From contig NZ_LFIJ01000003.1 of assembly GCF_001187555.1 (NCBI RefSeq), forward strand, positions 70,329 to 134,328: a stretch of DNA of 64,000 nt, in the 5' to 3' direction. This DNA comes from Gilvimarinus polysaccharolyticus. GTDB lineage: Bacteria > Pseudomonadota > Gammaproteobacteria > Pseudomonadales > Cellvibrionaceae. The notes beneath the pieces were generated by a model. It worked only from the letters and a program-made list of their open reading frames with translations, had not been told where the DNA came from and searched no databases. Position numbers and translations under genes: made by a program. Each line of letters begins with the position of its first letter. The first letter of the stretch is position 1. Below are positions 46,036-56,484 of this stretch, piece by piece.

Positions 46036-49000
46036 TTACTCGTCTTGTTCCAGTTCCATATTGATACCAAGCGCACGAATCTCTTTAACCAATACGTTAA
46101 AGGATTCAGGCATGCCTGGTTCCATACGGTGATCACCGTCAACAATGTTTTTGTACATTTTGGTACGCCCTGCTACGTCATCAGACTTAACAGTCAACAT
46201 TTCTTGCAGGGTGTAGGCCGCGCCGTATGCTTCTAGCGCCCAGACCTCCATCTCACCGAAACGTTGTCCACCAAATTGTGCCTTACCACCCAACGGCTGC
46301 TGAGTAACCAGACTGTAAGAACCTGTCGAACGTGCGTGCATCTTGTCGTCAACCAAGTGGTTCAACTTCAACATGTACATATAACCGACGGTTACTGGAC
46401 GCGTAAATGCATCGCCAGAACGACCATCGTACAACTGCATCTGACCTGAGTCGGGGATATCAGCCAAGCGTAACAGTGCTTTGATTTCATGCTCTTTAGC
46501 ACCATCAAACACTGGTGTCGCCATAGGCACACCGCCGCGCAAATTACCGGCAAGATCCATGATTTCGTCATCGCTAAAGCTTGCCAGATCTTCTTTGGCA
46601 AACACATCACCGGTGCCGTTATAGATATCTTCCAAAAAGCCACGCACTTCGTTAACAGCTTTTTGTTCGCGGATCATCTCGTTGATTTTGACACCGAGAC
46701 CTTTAGCGGCCATACCTAAGTGAGTCTCTAGAATCTGACCCACGTTCATCCGCGACGGTACACCCAGTGGGTTAAGTACGATATCAACCGGCTCACCTTT
46801 GGCGTCATAAGGCATATCTTCGATCGGCATAATCACCGAGATAACACCTTTGTTACCATGACGGCCGGCCATTTTATCGCCCGGCTGAATGCGACGTTTA
46901 ATCGCCAAGTAAACTTTAACGATTTTTAATACGCCCGGAGCCAAATCATCACCGGTAGATAGCTTGCGTTTTTTGTCGTCGAAACGCTCGTCAAGATTTT
47001 TGCGGCACTCAGCCAAACGCATCTCAGCCAAGTCGATTTGCTCGTTCAGCACATCGTCAGCAACGCGCAACTTAAACCACTGCTCTGTATCGAGGGCATC
47101 AAGTACTTCATCAGTCAGTACATCACCCTTTTTAACGCCCTTACCTGCAGCAACTTTGTTGCCACGAATAACGGTGCGCAAACGATCGAGAGTAGCCGCT
47201 TCCATGATGCGGAATTCTTCGTTTAAATCTTTACGAACTTCGTCTAATTGAGACTTCTCGATTTCAAGCGCGCGCTGATCTTTTTCAAGACCGTCACGAG
47301 TAAAGACTTGAACATCAATAACCGTACCTTTGGTACTCGAAGGCACTCGCAGGGAGGTATCTTTAACGTCAGATGCTTTTTCACCGAAAATAGCGCGCAA
47401 TAACTTTTCTTCTGGAGTCAGCTGAGTCTCACCTTTAGGGGTAACCTTACCCACTAAGATGTCACCGCCACCAACCTCAGCACCGATATAAACGATGCCT
47501 GAATCATCCAGCTTATTAAGCGCAGTCTCACCAACGTTCGGGATATCTGAGGTGATCTCTTCACTACCAAGCTTAGTATCACGAGCAATACAAGTCAGCT
47601 CTTGAATATGAATGGTGGTGAAACGATCTTCTTGTACGACACGCTCAGAGACGAGGATTGAATCCTCAAAGTTGTAGCCATTCCAAGGCATAAACGCAAT
47701 GCGCATATTTTGCCCCAGAGCCAGCTCGCCCATATCCACCGAAGGGCCATCCGCAAGGATGTCACCACGTTGAACGGTATCGCCAACATTGACGATAGAG
47801 CGCTGGTTAATACAAGTATTCTGGTTTGAGCGGGTGTACTTGATCAAGTTGTAGATATCTACACCGGCGTCGCCAGCTTCAACTTCATCACTGTGGACTT
47901 TAACCACAATGCGACCAGCATCAACACGGTCAATAACACCACCGTGCTTAGCAACCACACAAACACCCGAGTCGGAGGCAACATTGCGCTCCATGCCGGT
48001 ACCAACCAAAGGCTTTTCAGCTTTTAAAGTAGGTACAGCTTGACGCTGCATGTTCGAACCCATCAATGCTCGGTTAGCATCATCGTGCTCAAGGAACGGA
48101 ATCAATGAAGCGGCTACCGACACCACCTGGCGAGGAGAAACATCCATCAGTTCGACTTCGGCGGCGCTTTTTAAGGTGAAATCGCTGCGGTAACGTACCG
48201 ACACCAGATCTTCAACCAAACGACCGTCTGTATCTAACTTGGCAGAGGCCTGTGCGATAACAAATTCAGCTTCGTTAATTGCAGACAAAAATTCAATTTC
48301 GTCAGTCACTTGGCCATCTTTAACGCGACGGTACGGTGTTTCCAAAAAGCCGTAGCTATTGGTACGCGCATAAGTTGCCAGCGAGTTAATCAAACCAATG
48401 TTTGGCCCCTCAGGCGTTTCAATTGGACATACACGACCATAGTGAGTCGGGTGTACGTCGCGCACCTCAAAGCCGGCGCGCTCACGAGTCAGACCACCAG
48501 GCCCTAACGCCGAAACACGACGTTTGTGAGTCACCTCAGACAGCGGGTTATTCTGATCCATAAACTGTGACAACTGCGACGAGCCAAAAAATTCTTTAAT
48601 AGCAGCAGCAACAGGTTTAGCGTTAATTAAATCCTGTGGCATCAAGCCCTCAGACTCGGCCATCGACAAGCGCTCTTTAACCGCACGCTCAACGCGAACA
48701 AGACCAACACGGAATTGGTTTTCAGCCATTTCGCCGACAGAACGAATACGACGGTTACCCAAGTGGTCGATATCATCTACCACACCAACACCGTTACGGA
48801 TGTTGATCAAGGTCTTCATCACATCAACGATATCGTCGTTAGACAACACACCTTCGCCAAACTCTTCTTCACGACCCAAGCGGCGATTAAACTTCATCCG
48901 CCCTACGCCCGACAGATCGTAACGCTCTTGAGCAAAGAATAAATTGTTAAACAGGGCTTCGGCAGACTCTTTAGTCGGCGGCTCACCCGGGCGCATCATG

Positions 49001-50121
49001 CGATAAATCTCTACCAGCGCCTCTAACTGAGTGCGGGTTGGATCGGCACGTAAAGTGTCAGATACAAATGGCCCACAATCAAGTTCGTTGGTGTACAGAG
49101 TCTCGATGGTATTGACGTCAGCCTTGGCTAAAATCTCAAGGGTCTCAGCGGTGATCTCGGTGTTACACTCAAGCAACACTTCACCGGTATCAGAGTCAAT
49201 AATATCTTTTGCCAGTGCACGGCCCAGCAAGTATTCAGCGGGCACGGCCATCTCATCAACACCGGCTTTTTCTAGCTGGCGAATGTGACGAGCGGTAATA
49301 CGACGGCCTTCTTCGACCAGCACTTTGCCTTTCTTGTCTTTGATGTCAAAAGTAGCAACATCACCACGCAAGCGTGACGGCACAACTTTAAAGGTAAACT
49401 GGCCATCGCTACCCAAGGTAAACGAGCTAGTTTCAAAGAAAATATCGAGCATCTCTTGTGTGCTAAAACCTAGCGCGCGCAACAAAATTGACGCCGGCAA
49501 TTTACGACGACGATCAATACGCACAAACACAAGATCTTTAGGATCGAATTCAAAATCAAGCCAAGAGCCACGATAAGGAATAATCCGGGCGCTATACAGC
49601 AGCTTGCCAGATGAGTGAGTCTTGCCTTTATCGTGATCAAAGAACACACCGGGCGAACGGTGCAACTGAGAAACAATAACGCGCTCGGTGCCGTTAATAA
49701 CAAACGTGCCGTTATCGGTCATGAGCGGAATCTCGCCCATGTACACTTCTTGTTCTTTTATGTCTTTAATCGCCTTATTGGACGATTCTTTATCATAAAT
49801 AATCAGGCGAACTTTTACCCGCAACGGTGCCGAATAAGTCACGCCGCGCAAAATACATTCGCTAACATCAAACGCCGGCTTGCCCAACATGTAACTAACA
49901 TATTCGAGCGCGGCACTGCCAGAATAACTGACGATTGGGAATACAGACCGGAAGGCGGCGTGTAGGCCCATCTCCATACGGTCGTCTACAGACTTATCGG
50001 TCTGGGTAAATTTTCTGTACGAATCCAGCTGAATTGCCAATAGATAAGGGATATCCATGACATGTGGCAGCTTGCCAAAGTCCTTACGGATACGTTTTTT
50101 CTCAGTATATGAGTAAGCCAT
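46036..50121 (-). CDS. rpoB: RNA polymerase subunit beta
   Basis: 1361 residues, slightly longer than the E. coli protein (1342). The rifampicin-binding cluster [18 protein letters not shown] is the sensitive wild-type form, and [17 protein letters not shown] and the C-terminal [19 protein letters not shown] are present. The start follows GGGGAA. It lies 230 bp after rplL, behind an attenuator-like hairpin pair. Confidence 0.99.
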   Translation of the reverse strand: MAYSYTEKKRIRKDFGKLPHVMDIPYLLAIQLDSYRKFTQTDKSVDDRMEMGLHAAFRSVFPIVSYSGSAALEYVSYMLGKPAFDVSECILRGVTYSAPLRVKVRLIIYDKESSNKAIKDIKEQEVYMGEIPLMTDNGTFVINGTERVIVSQLHRSPGVFFDHDKGKTHSSGKLLYSARIIPYRGSWLDFEFDPKDLVFVRIDRRRKLPASILLRALGFSTQEMLDIFFETSSFTLGSDGQFTFKVVPSRLRGDVATFDIKDKKGKVLVEEGRRITARHIRQLEKAGVDEMAVPAEYLLGRALAKDIIDSDTGEVLLECNTEITAETLEILAKADVNTIETLYTNELDCGPFVSDTLRADPTRTQLEALVEIYRMMRPGEPPTKESAEALFNNLFFAQERYDLSGVGRMKFNRRLGREEEFGEGVLSNDDIVDVMKTLINIRNGVGVVDDIDHLGNRRIRSVGEMAENQFRVGLVRVERAVKERLSMAESEGLMPQDLINAKPVAAAIKEFFGSSQLSQFMDQNNPLSEVTHKRRVSALGPGGLTRERAGFEVRDVHPTHYGRVCPIETPEGPNIGLINSLATYARTNSYGFLETPYRRVKDGQVTDEIEFLSAINEAEFVIAQASAKLDTDGRLVEDLVSVRYRSDFTLKSAAEVELMDVSPRQVVSVAASLIPFLEHDDANRALMGSNMQRQAVPTLKAEKPLVGTGMERNVASDSGVCVVAKHGGVIDRVDAGRIVVKVHSDEVEAGDAGVDIYNLIKYTRSNQNTCINQRSIVNVGDTVQRGDILADGPSVDMGELALGQNMRIAFMPWNGYNFEDSILVSERVVQEDRFTTIHIQELTCIARDTKLGSEEITSDIPNVGETALNKLDDSGIVYIGAEVGGGDILVGKVTPKGETQLTPEEKLLRAIFGEKASDVKDTSLRVPSSTKGTVIDVQVFTRDGLEKDQRALEIEKSQLDEVRKDLNEEFRIMEAATLDRLRTVIRGNKVAAGKGVKKGDVLTDEVLDALDTEQWFKLRVADDVLNEQIDLAEMRLAECRKNLDERFDDKKRKLSTGDDLAPGVLKIVKVYLAIKRRIQPGDKMAGRHGNKGVISVIMPIEDMPYDAKGEPVDIVLNPLGVPSRMNVGQILETHLGMAAKGLGVKINEMIREQKAVNEVRGFLEDIYNGTGDVFAKEDLASFSDDEIMDLAGNLRGGVPMATPVFDGAKEHEIKALLRLADIPDSGQMQLYDGRSGDAFTRPVTVGYMYMLKLNHLVDDKMHARSTGSYSLVTQQPLGGKAQFGGQRFGEMEVWALEAYGAAYTLQEMLTVKSDDVAGRTKMYKNIVDGDHRMEPGMPESFNVLVKEIRALGINMELEQDE

Positions 50122-50282
50122 CTGTATTCCCCAGCTTGTTCACGGATCGGGCGGTAAAGCCTCTGAAACGCCTCGGCGTTTCGCTAAACTATCCTAGCTG
50201 CAAGCGGACCGTAAACTCGGTGCTCGACAGCCGTTGGCAGCGTTGCAGCTACCAGACCAAATTAATGGCCGAAAACGGAAAA

Positions 50283-50308
50283 AGGCTGGCGGGTAAACCC
50301 ACCAGCCT
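50283..50308 (-). terminator. rplL-rpoB attenuator hairpin
   Basis: Stem AGGCTGG-x-GGG / CCC-x-CCAGCCT with a four-base loop, followed on the minus strand by TTTTTCCGTTTT. In E. coli a partial terminator at the same place lowers rpoBC relative to rplJL; position and shape match. Confidence 0.8.
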
Positions 50309-50309
50309 G

Positions 50310-50334
50310 ACGCCTAACAACTTGCGCTAGGCGT
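50310..50334 (-). other. second hairpin in rplL-rpoB spacer
   Basis: 7-bp stem ACGCCTA/TAGGCGT with an 11-base loop, directly upstream of the attenuator on the transcript. It could be an RNA-processing site like the RNase III site known here in E. coli; this is inference. Confidence 0.45.
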
Positions 50335-50351
50335 GATAAGAGCAAGTAAAA

Positions 50352-50720
50352 TTACTTGATCTCACCAGAGGCACCAGCCTCTTCCAGCTTAGCCAATGCA
50401 GCTTGAGCTTCTTCTTTAGAAACGCCTTCTTTAACAGCCTTAGGAGCTTCTTCAACCATCGCTTTAGCTTCTTTCAAGCCAAGACCGGTGATTTCACGAA
50501 CAGCTTTAATAGCGTTAACTTTCTTCTCACCAGCACCGGTGATGATAACGTCAAATTCGGTTTGCTCTTCTGCAGAACCGCCAGCATCAGCTGGACCTGC
50601 AGCAACAGCTGCTGCTGCTGATACGCCGAACTTTTCTTCCATTGCAGAAACCAGCTCTACAACATCTTTTACTGACATCTCGGCGATCGCTTCGATGATA
50701 TCTTCTTTAGAAACAGACAT
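50352..50720 (-). CDS. rplL: 50S ribosomal protein L7/L12
   Basis: 122 residues from the ATG at 50720 (GGAA upstream): an N-terminal dimer helix region [32 protein letters not shown], an Ala/Gly hinge, and a C-terminal domain with [26 protein letters not shown]. Stalk protein recruiting translation GTPases. 60 bp after rplJ. Confidence 0.99.
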   Translation of the reverse strand: MSVSKEDIIEAIAEMSVKDVVELVSAMEEKFGVSAAAAVAAGPADAGGSAEEQTEFDVIITGAGEKKVNAIKAVREITGLGLKEAKAMVEEAPKAVKEGVSKEEAQAALAKLEEAGASGEIK

Positions 50721-50780
50721 TTTCAATTCCCATCTGTGCAGGACCTATAGGTCCAATTAAACGTTGAGTAAAGCAGCTTA

Positions 50781-51275
50781 TTAAGCAGCTTCCTGTTCTT
50801 TGCTATCGCCGATAGCCGCAATTGTGCGAACCAGCTTGCCAGCAGAAGCTTCTTTCATCACGCTCATCAACTTAGCCAAGGCTTCGTCGTATGTTGGCAA
50901 CGTTGCCAGCATAGCGATATCAACCAGCTCACCTTCAAAGGCGGCAGACTTAAGTTCAAGATTTTTATCCTCTTTAGCGTGCTCGCGTAAAATACGCGCG
51001 CCAGCACCTGGGTGCTCGCTAGAGAATGCAATCAAGGTGGGTCCTACGAAGCTTTCAAGTAAGCATTCGTATGGAGTCCCTTCTACAGCGCGACGGGCCA
51101 ATGTGTTACGCACGACTTTCAACCAAACGCCGTGTTCACGAGCCTCTTTACGCAGGGCAGTCATTTTATCTACAGTTACGCCACGTGAGTCGGCAACAAC
51201 CGCGGACAGAGCGCCCTTCGCAGCTTCCTGGACTTCAGCGACAATCGCCTTCTTACCTTCAAGTCCTAATGCCAC
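50781..51275 (-). CDS. rplJ: 50S ribosomal protein L10
   Basis: 164 residues from the GTG at 51275, giving (M)[20 protein letters not shown], the family N-terminus, with AGGAG seven bases upstream. The frame continues nine codons upstream, but that is leader sequence. L10 anchors the L7/L12 stalk and in complex with it represses its own mRNA through the leader described next. Confidence 0.98.
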   Translation of the reverse strand: MALGLEGKKAIVAEVQEAAKGALSAVVADSRGVTVDKMTALRKEAREHGVWLKVVRNTLARRAVEGTPYECLLESFVGPTLIAFSSEHPGAGARILREHAKEDKNLELKSAAFEGELVDIAMLATLPTYDEALAKLMSVMKEASAGKLVRTIAAIGDSKEQEAA

Positions 51276-51385
51276 GGGATTTCTCCTGGGTTTGACAGTC
51301 AATAACTGTCGTTTTTCTTAACTATCACAAAACAAATATCGTTTTATGATCATGAATCGGTGAATTCATTCGGACAAGCCGAAGA

Positions 51386-51483
51386 GGGTCACCGTCTGCG
51401 TAGGCTATATGATTAAGACCAATGTCTTACTGACAATTGGTCACCTACGGTCTTTGACGGCCTGCGTAAACGCAGACCCCAAA
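51386..51483 (-). ncRNA. L10 leader (ribosomal protein autoregulatory RNA)
   Basis: In the 221-base rplA-rplJ spacer the minus strand can pair GTCTGCGT with ACGCAGAC at long range, enclosing CGTAGG/CCTACG and a GACCAAT/ATTGGTC hairpin, then the single-strand block GACGGTGACCC. This branched form resembles the gammaproteobacterial L10-L12 binding leader. Judged by eye, not by a covariance model. Confidence 0.65.
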
Positions 51484-51496
51484 GTTTGCGCTGGCG

Positions 51497-52192
51497 TTAT
51501 ACCGCCAGTGAAGCTACATCGATCGCTAAGCCAGGACCCATGGTCGTGCTCAGTGCAACCTTTTTCAAATAAACACCTTTAGCCGTTGCAGGCTTAGATT
51601 TTTTCAAATCTATCAACAGTGCCTCAAGGTTTTCTTGGAGAGCAGTCGCATCAAACGACAACTTACCAATACCACCATGAATAATGCCGCCTTTATCGGC
51701 GCGATAACGCACCTGACCGGCTTTGGCATTTTTAACAGCTGTGGCAACATCTGGCGTAACAGTACCAGTTTTAGGGTTTGGCATCAGACCGCGGGGGCCT
51801 AAGATTTGACCCAACTGACCGACAACACGCATAGCATCTGGAGACGCGATAACAACGTCGAAATCCATTTTGCCAGCTTTCACTTCAGCAGCTAGCTCGT
51901 CCATACCGACCAAATCAGCACCGGCCTCTTTTGCTGCATCGGCGTTAGGGCCTTGAGCAAAAACAGCAACACGGACGTCTTTACCAGAGCCATTAGGCAG
52001 GGTAGTTGCGCCACGCACAGACTGATCTGACTTACGTGGATCGATGCCAAGATTAACAGCAACATCAACTGTTTCGGCGAACTTAACGCTCGAAAGTTCT
52101 TTCAGCAGGCCAACCGCATCGACAACACTGTAAAGCTTATTGCGATCGATTTTTTCAGCCATAGCGCGCTGACGCTTAGATAATTTAGCCAT
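51497..52192 (-). CDS. rplA: 50S ribosomal protein L1
   Basis: 231 residues from the ATG at 52192 ([16 protein letters not shown]). [23 protein letters not shown]-type [16 protein letters not shown] and the C-terminal [11 protein letters not shown] are characteristic. The longer frame upstream overlaps rplK and is not used. It begins one base after the rplK stop and is co-translated with it. Confidence 0.99.
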   Translation of the reverse strand: MAKLSKRQRAMAEKIDRNKLYSVVDAVGLLKELSSVKFAETVDVAVNLGIDPRKSDQSVRGATTLPNGSGKDVRVAVFAQGPNADAAKEAGADLVGMDELAAEVKAGKMDFDVVIASPDAMRVVGQLGQILGPRGLMPNPKTGTVTPDVATAVKNAKAGQVRYRADKGGIIHGGIGKLSFDATALQENLEALLIDLKKSKPATAKGVYLKKVALSTTMGPGLAIDVASLAV

Positions 52193-52193
52193 G

Positions 52194-52625
52194 TTATACG
52201 CCCTCCACATCAATACCCATTGAACGGGCAGACCCGGCAATGATACGTACCGCAGCATCCATATCAGCCGCGGTCAGATCGGCCGCTTTAGTCGTCGCAA
52301 TCTCTTCAAGCTGAGCGCGAGTCACAGAGCCAACCTTTTTGGTATTGGGGTTGCTAGAGCCAGACTTAACGCCAACTGCTTTCAGCAGCAGGTAAGCGGC
52401 TGGAGGAGTCTTCATGCTGAAGGTAAAGCTGCGATCGCTGTATACGCTGATCACAACAGGAACTGGCGCGCCAGCTTCCATACCCTGAGTCTGTGCGTTA
52501 AACGCCTTACAGAACTCCATGATGTTTACACCGTGCTGACCCAGTGCTGGACCAACTGGCGGACTTGGATTTGCTTTACCTGCACCAACTTGTAATTTGA
52601 TGTAGGCTGTTACTTTCTTAGCCAT
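52194..52625 (-). CDS. rplK: 50S ribosomal protein L11
   Basis: 143 residues from the ATG at 52625: [43 protein letters not shown]. The thiostrepton-region prolines are present. GGAGAG precedes the start. Part of the GTPase-associated centre with L10/L12. First gene of the rplKAJL group here. Confidence 0.99.
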   Translation of the reverse strand: MAKKVTAYIKLQVGAGKANPSPPVGPALGQHGVNIMEFCKAFNAQTQGMEAGAPVPVVISVYSDRSFTFSMKTPPAAYLLLKAVGVKSGSSNPNTKKVGSVTRAQLEEIATTKAADLTAADMDAAVRIIAGSARSMGIDVEGV

Positions 52626-52780
52626 ATCACTCTCCAAAAATGGGTAATTAACGCCTCAAGACAATTTGCACCGTCCGTCACTGGCTCCCCGATTACTTAA
52701 GTAGATTTACCACTCAAGGACGCAAAAACCTCCCCCTGCCAAAAGCAAAGGAAGGCGATAAAAATTTACTACCAAGTAGA

Positions 52781-53314
52781 TCAAGCCTTTTCGACTTGAC
52801 CAAACTCCAACTCTACCGGAGTAGAGCGACCAAAAATAAGCACGGCTACACGCAGGCGGCTTTTTTCGTAATTAACTTCTTCAACGACACCATTAAAGTC
52901 ATTAAAGGGACCATCAGTAACACGGACCATCTCGCCCGGCTCAAACATAGTCTTAGGCTTAGGCTTCTCAATCGAGTCATCGACTCGCTGCAAAATAGCC
53001 TGAGCTTCTTTTTCAGTAATAGGTGCAGGCTGATCCGCTTTGCCGCCAATAAAGCCCATTACTCGGGGAGTGTCTTTTACTAAGTGCCAAGAATCGTCAT
53101 TCAACTCCATCTGCACTAACACATAACCCGGAAAAAACTTGCGCTCACTTTTACGCTTTTGTCCGCCACGCATCTCCACCACTTCTTCCGTGGGGACCAA
53201 CACATCGCCGAACAACTCTTCCATCTGGTGGCGCTCAATACGCTCTTGCAGAGCAGCAGCTACCTTTTTCTCATATCCTGAATAAGCGTGTACCACGTAC
53301 CAACGCTTCGCCAT
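52781..53314 (-). CDS. nusG: transcription termination/antitermination factor NusG
   Basis: 177 residues: NGN domain starting [24 protein letters not shown], with [32 protein letters not shown], then a KOW domain [25 protein letters not shown]. It couples RNA polymerase to Rho and the ribosome. It starts 7 bp after secE, the conserved pairing. Confidence 0.98.
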   Translation of the reverse strand: MAKRWYVVHAYSGYEKKVAAALQERIERHQMEELFGDVLVPTEEVVEMRGGQKRKSERKFFPGYVLVQMELNDDSWHLVKDTPRVMGFIGGKADQPAPITEKEAQAILQRVDDSIEKPKPKTMFEPGEMVRVTDGPFNDFNGVVEEVNYEKSRLRVAVLIFGRSTPVELEFGQVEKA

Positions 53315-53321
53315 GTGTCAC

Positions 53322-53690
53322 CTACCCTATTATCTTGGCCGCAAAGAAGCCGAACACGGTGTCCAACCCCCAAAGAATCAACGCCATTACGACGACCACA
53401 ACAACAACCAATAAGGTCGTTTGGTTTGTCTCCTGAGGTGTCGGCCACACAACCTTGCGCACCTCAACAACAGACTCTTGCAGCAGACGCCAAAGCGAAC
53501 TGCCTTTAGCGGTTTGTAACACAATCAGCAACGCCACAACGCCCAACGCCAACAGCGCCAGAACGCGAAACAACAGCGGCTGGGCTGAGTACATGGAATT
53601 ACCCACAACACCTACCGCCAGGATAGCAATCACCAGCAGCCACTTAACGACATCAAGGCGATACATTTTTGGCTCGGCTTTTGTACTCAT
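53322..53690 (-). CDS. secE: preprotein translocase subunit SecE
   Basis: 122 residues from the ATG at 53690, with three transmembrane helices as in the gammaproteobacterial long form. The conserved cytoplasmic-helix block EVRKVVWPTPQETNQTTLLVVVVV is present. It stabilises SecY in the protein-conducting channel. It lies just downstream of tRNA-Trp and immediately before nusG. Confidence 0.97.
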   Translation of the reverse strand: MSTKAEPKMYRLDVVKWLLVIAILAVGVVGNSMYSAQPLLFRVLALLALGVVALLIVLQTAKGSSLWRLLQESVVEVRKVVWPTPQETNQTTLLVVVVVVVMALILWGLDTVFGFFAAKIIG

Positions 53691-53724
53691 TCTGCTTACA
53701 ACCCAATCAAACAAATGACAAAAA

Positions 53725-53800
53725 TGGCAGGCCAGGAGGGACTCGAACCCCCAACTTTCGGTTTTGGAGACCGACGCTCTACCAATTGAACTACTGGCCT
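53725..53800 (-). tRNA. tRNA-Trp (CCA)
   Basis: 76 bases with encoded CCA end; acceptor AGGCCAG/CTGGCCT, anticodon loop CTCCAAA, T-loop GTTCGAG. It sits between tuf and secE. Confidence 0.98.
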
Positions 53801-53810
53801 AGAAACAATT

Positions 53811-53835
53811 AAAGGCGGGCACAGGGCCCGCCTTT
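53811..53835 (-). terminator. hairpin after tuf (copy 2)
   Basis: Perfect 10-bp stem AAAGGCGGGC/GCCCGCCTTT with a five-base loop, between the tuf stop and tRNA-Trp. The T-tract is short (TTTAATTGTTT), so it may be a partial terminator or processing site. Confidence 0.7.
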
Positions 53836-53847
53836 AGCATCGAGCTA

Positions 53848-55071
53848 TTACTCGATGATTTTGGCAACCACACCGGCACCAACGGTACGTCCGCCTTCGC
53901 GAATCGCAAAGCGCAGGCCGTCTTCCATGGCTACTGGGTGAATCAGGGTCACATCCATTTGGATGTTATCGCCTGGCATTACCATTTCAACGCCTTCCGG
54001 AAGCTCACAAGCACCCGTTACGTCGGTAGTACGGAAGTAAAACTGTGGACGGTAGCCTTTAAAGAAAGGCGTGTGACGGCCACCTTCGTCTTTCGACAGA
54101 ACATAAACTTCTGCTTCAAACTTGGTGTGCGGGTTTACCGAACCCGGCTTGGCCAACACTTGACCACGCTCGATATCGTCACGCTTGGTACCACGCAGCA
54201 AAACACCAACGTTCTCACCAGCACGGCCTTCGTCCAACATCTTGCGGAACATTTCAACACCGGTACAGGTGGTTTTGGTGGTGTCTTTGATGCCGATGAT
54301 TTCCAGCTCGTCACCAACATTAACAATACCACGCTCAACACGACCGGTAACAACAGTACCACGACCTGAGATCGAGAATACGTCTTCTACTGGCATCAGG
54401 AACGGCTGATCAATGGCACGCTCTGGCATTGGAATGTAAGAATCCAAAGTTTCTACCAGCTTTTTAACTGCGGTAGTACCCAGCTCGTTGTCGTCTTCGC
54501 CATTCAGGGCCATCAATGCAGAACCTGGAATGATTGGCGTGTCGTCGCCAGGGAAGTCGTAGGCATCAAGCAGCTCGCGCAGCTCCATTTCTACCAACTC
54601 CAGCATCTCGTTGTACTCTTCAGTACCAACGCCGCCGCAATCTTCCGCCAACAAGTCTGCTTTGTTCAGGAATACAACAATGTAAGGTACGCCAACCTGA
54701 CGAGACAACAAGATGTGCTCGCGGGTTTGTGGCATTGGGCCGTCGGTCGCACCACAAACCAGAATTGCGCCATCCATCTGGGCAGCACCGGGGATCATGT
54801 TTTTAACGTAATCGGCGTGACCTGGGCAATCTACGTGAGCGTAGTGACGATCTGGAGAATCGTATTCAACGTGCGAGGTGGCGATGGTGATACCGCGCTC
54901 ACGCTCTTCCGGTGCATTATCAATACCGTCAAAAGCAACAGCGCTGCCGCCCCAAACTTCTGCACATACGCGGGTTAATGCCGCAGTCAGAGTGGTTTTA
55001 CCGTGGTCAACGTGACCGATGGTGCCCACATTGACGTGGGGCTTATTACGTTCGAACTTTTCCTTCGCCAT
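53848..55071 (-). CDS. tuf: elongation factor Tu (copy 2, tRNA-linked)
   Basis: 407 residues, differing from the other copy at two residues that can be seen: Thr94 is Pro ([10 protein letters not shown], codon CCC at 54792-54790), and a Lys before PHTKF is Asn (SVNPHTKF). All GTPase motifs are intact. It starts with ATG behind GGAGG, where the other copy uses GTG. It follows the thrU-tyrU-glyT-thrT tRNA set, the tufB position of enteric bacteria. The Pro lies at the end of the helix after switch II, at a highly conserved site, so a sequencing error or a real functional change should both be considered. Confidence 0.97.
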   Translation of the reverse strand: MAKEKFERNKPHVNVGTIGHVDHGKTTLTAALTRVCAEVWGGSAVAFDGIDNAPEERERGITIATSHVEYDSPDRHYAHVDCPGHADYVKNMIPGAAQMDGAILVCGATDGPMPQTREHILLSRQVGVPYIVVFLNKADLLAEDCGGVGTEEYNEMLELVEMELRELLDAYDFPGDDTPIIPGSALMALNGEDDNELGTTAVKKLVETLDSYIPMPERAIDQPFLMPVEDVFSISGRGTVVTGRVERGIVNVGDELEIIGIKDTTKTTCTGVEMFRKMLDEGRAGENVGVLLRGTKRDDIERGQVLAKPGSVNPHTKFEAEVYVLSKDEGGRHTPFFKGYRPQFYFRTTDVTGACELPEGVEMVMPGDNIQMDVTLIHPVAMEDGLRFAIREGGRTVGAGVVAKIIE

Positions 55072-55157
55072 TGCGAGCGCCTCCTCAACCAGCCATCAAA
55101 CAGCCGTTTATTTACACACGAAAATAGCCGCGAAAGTACCTCTTCCGCAGCCAGAAA

Positions 55158-55233
55158 TGGAGCTCTTGAGCAGATTTGAACTGCTGACCTCACCCTTACC
55201 AAGGGTGTGCTCTACCAACTGAGCTACAAGAGC
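55158..55233 (-). tRNA. tRNA-Thr (GGT)
   Basis: 76 bases with CCA; acceptor GCTCTTG/CAAGAGC, anticodon GGT in CTTGGTAAG, T-loop GTTCAAAT. Last tRNA before tuf. Confidence 0.97.
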
Positions 55234-55249
55234 TTTAAACCATAGCAAC

Positions 55250-55323
55250 TGGAGCGGGCAGCGGGAATCGAACCCGCATATTCAGCTTGGAAGGCTGACG
55301 TTCTACCACTGAACTATGCCCGC
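55250..55323 (-). tRNA. tRNA-Gly (TCC)
   Basis: 74 bases with CCA; acceptor GCGGGCA/TGCCCGC, anticodon stem TCAGC/GCTGA with loop CTTCCAA. Confidence 0.97.
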
Positions 55324-55410
55324 TGACTTCTTGCTCCGTGAAGCGCCACCAACAAAATGGAAACACTTCTAAGTCATGGCAATTTTAGCCGCCACCACTT
55401 ATAGGTAATA

Positions 55411-55494
55411 TGGTGCAGGGGGGTGGATTCGAACCACCGAAGCTTGCGCGTCAGATTTACAGTCTGATCCCTTTGGCCACTCGGGAACCCCTGC
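55411..55494 (-). tRNA. tRNA-Tyr (GTA)
   Basis: 84 bases with CCA; class II with a long variable arm, acceptor GCAGGGG/CCCCTGC, anticodon GTA in ACTGTAAAT. Confidence 0.97.
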
Positions 55495-55588
55495 CAAAAA
55501 CAAGCCGGCATTGTCCGGCTCTGGCCTATCACTGTCAACCGGTTTTCCTAAGAAATTCACCTGCTTACAGCAATAATATTATAGAGAA

Positions 55589-55664
55589 TGGAGCTGGCGA
55601 GAGGAGTCGAACCCCCGACCGGCTGATTACAAGTCAGCTGCTCTACCAACTGAGCTACGCCAGC
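55589..55664 (-). tRNA. tRNA-Thr (TGT)
   Basis: 76 bases with CCA; acceptor GCTGGCG/CGCCAGC, anticodon TGT in CTTGTAA, T-loop GTTCGACT. First tRNA of the four-gene set. Confidence 0.97.
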
Positions 55665-55713
55665 ACTTTCTCTAAACACGACTTAACGTGGAGGCGGGAT
55701 TCTAGTGAAACTT

Positions 55714-56436
55714 TCACCTCGACGCAACACCTTGACAGTATTTTTGTTGCTTCTCGATGCCATTTTCCGATTCAAGTAGCTCAACCCAGGCTTTTTCGCC
55801 TATTTTTTGACCTTCTCCCGCCCCCAACACCACCCAAACCTCTTTATGGGTTCGAGTAATTTCTCGCACCTCGGCGGCATAACCTTGCTCACGCATTTCT
55901 TTTAAACGGGCCTCGGCCAATTCTTTGCGGGTAAACATGCCAAACGAGATACCGTTAGCAAGCTCACCCCGAGGAATCATATAACTGTCTATTTGTTTTG
56001 CCTGCACCTCACGCAAGCGGCGCAATGCCTCTTTACGGCTCGGCTCCGGAGGTAAATGCACCCAATAACCCACACCTTCCGGCACATCCAACTCTTGCAC
56101 CCAGGCCTCCGCATCAAGCGCTTGTAAGTGCTGCACTAAATTTTTGGCATTTTGCGTGGCGGCATATGGCCCAACCATATCGCACAACCCATCTTGCTCA
56201 CGAACACTAAGCACCGGCTTGACCGGCTTACTACGCTGAGGCTCAGCCCGATCAGCGGCAGTATCAGTCACACTCGTTACACTTGTGTTATTAGCCTCCC
56301 CCCAGAATTGTAATTGCTCGCCTCCAACCACAGCCTGCCGCGCCGTAACACCCGCCACCGAAGGCTGCCATATTGTTAGCTGCAAAATTAACGCAGCCAC
56401 ATTAATACCCAGCAGTGCAAAAAAAATTAATCGCAT
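55714..56436 (-). CDS. SPOR-domain-like membrane-anchored protein
   Basis: 240 residues from the ATG at 56436 (GTGAGG five bases upstream). One N-terminal helix (MRLIFFALLGINVAALILQLTIW) anchors a periplasmic chain. The middle has a Cys-containing CDMVGPYAATQNAKNLVQHLQAL and GYWVHLPPEPSRKEALRRL. The second part, SFGMFTRKELAEARLKEMREQGYAAEVREI, is a typical SPOR-type strand-helix-strand. SPOR domains bind denuded septal peptidoglycan. It ends the alr-birA-coaX unit, 48 bp after coaX, and in such positions is common in gammaproteobacteria. Its precise role is unknown. Confidence 0.75.
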   Translation of the reverse strand: MRLIFFALLGINVAALILQLTIWQPSVAGVTARQAVVGGEQLQFWGEANNTSVTSVTDTAADRAEPQRSKPVKPVLSVREQDGLCDMVGPYAATQNAKNLVQHLQALDAEAWVQELDVPEGVGYWVHLPPEPSRKEALRRLREVQAKQIDSYMIPRGELANGISFGMFTRKELAEARLKEMREQGYAAEVREITRTHKEVWVVLGAGEGQKIGEKAWVELLESENGIEKQQKYCQGVASR

Positions 56437-56484
56437 AAAAACCTCACCGCCACTCCCTTGAGCTGGGCCACGCAAAGTGGCCGC

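Noticed and set aside
51426..51436. TGACCAATTG word like the uronate operator, in the rplA-rplJ spacer
   Set aside because: It is one arm of a hairpin in the L10 leader (pairs with ATTGGTC) and has no link to uronate genes.
37120..55071. Second tuf gene as an assembly duplication
   Set aside because: The copies have different start codons, flanks and internal differences, and both sit in their expected conserved contexts.
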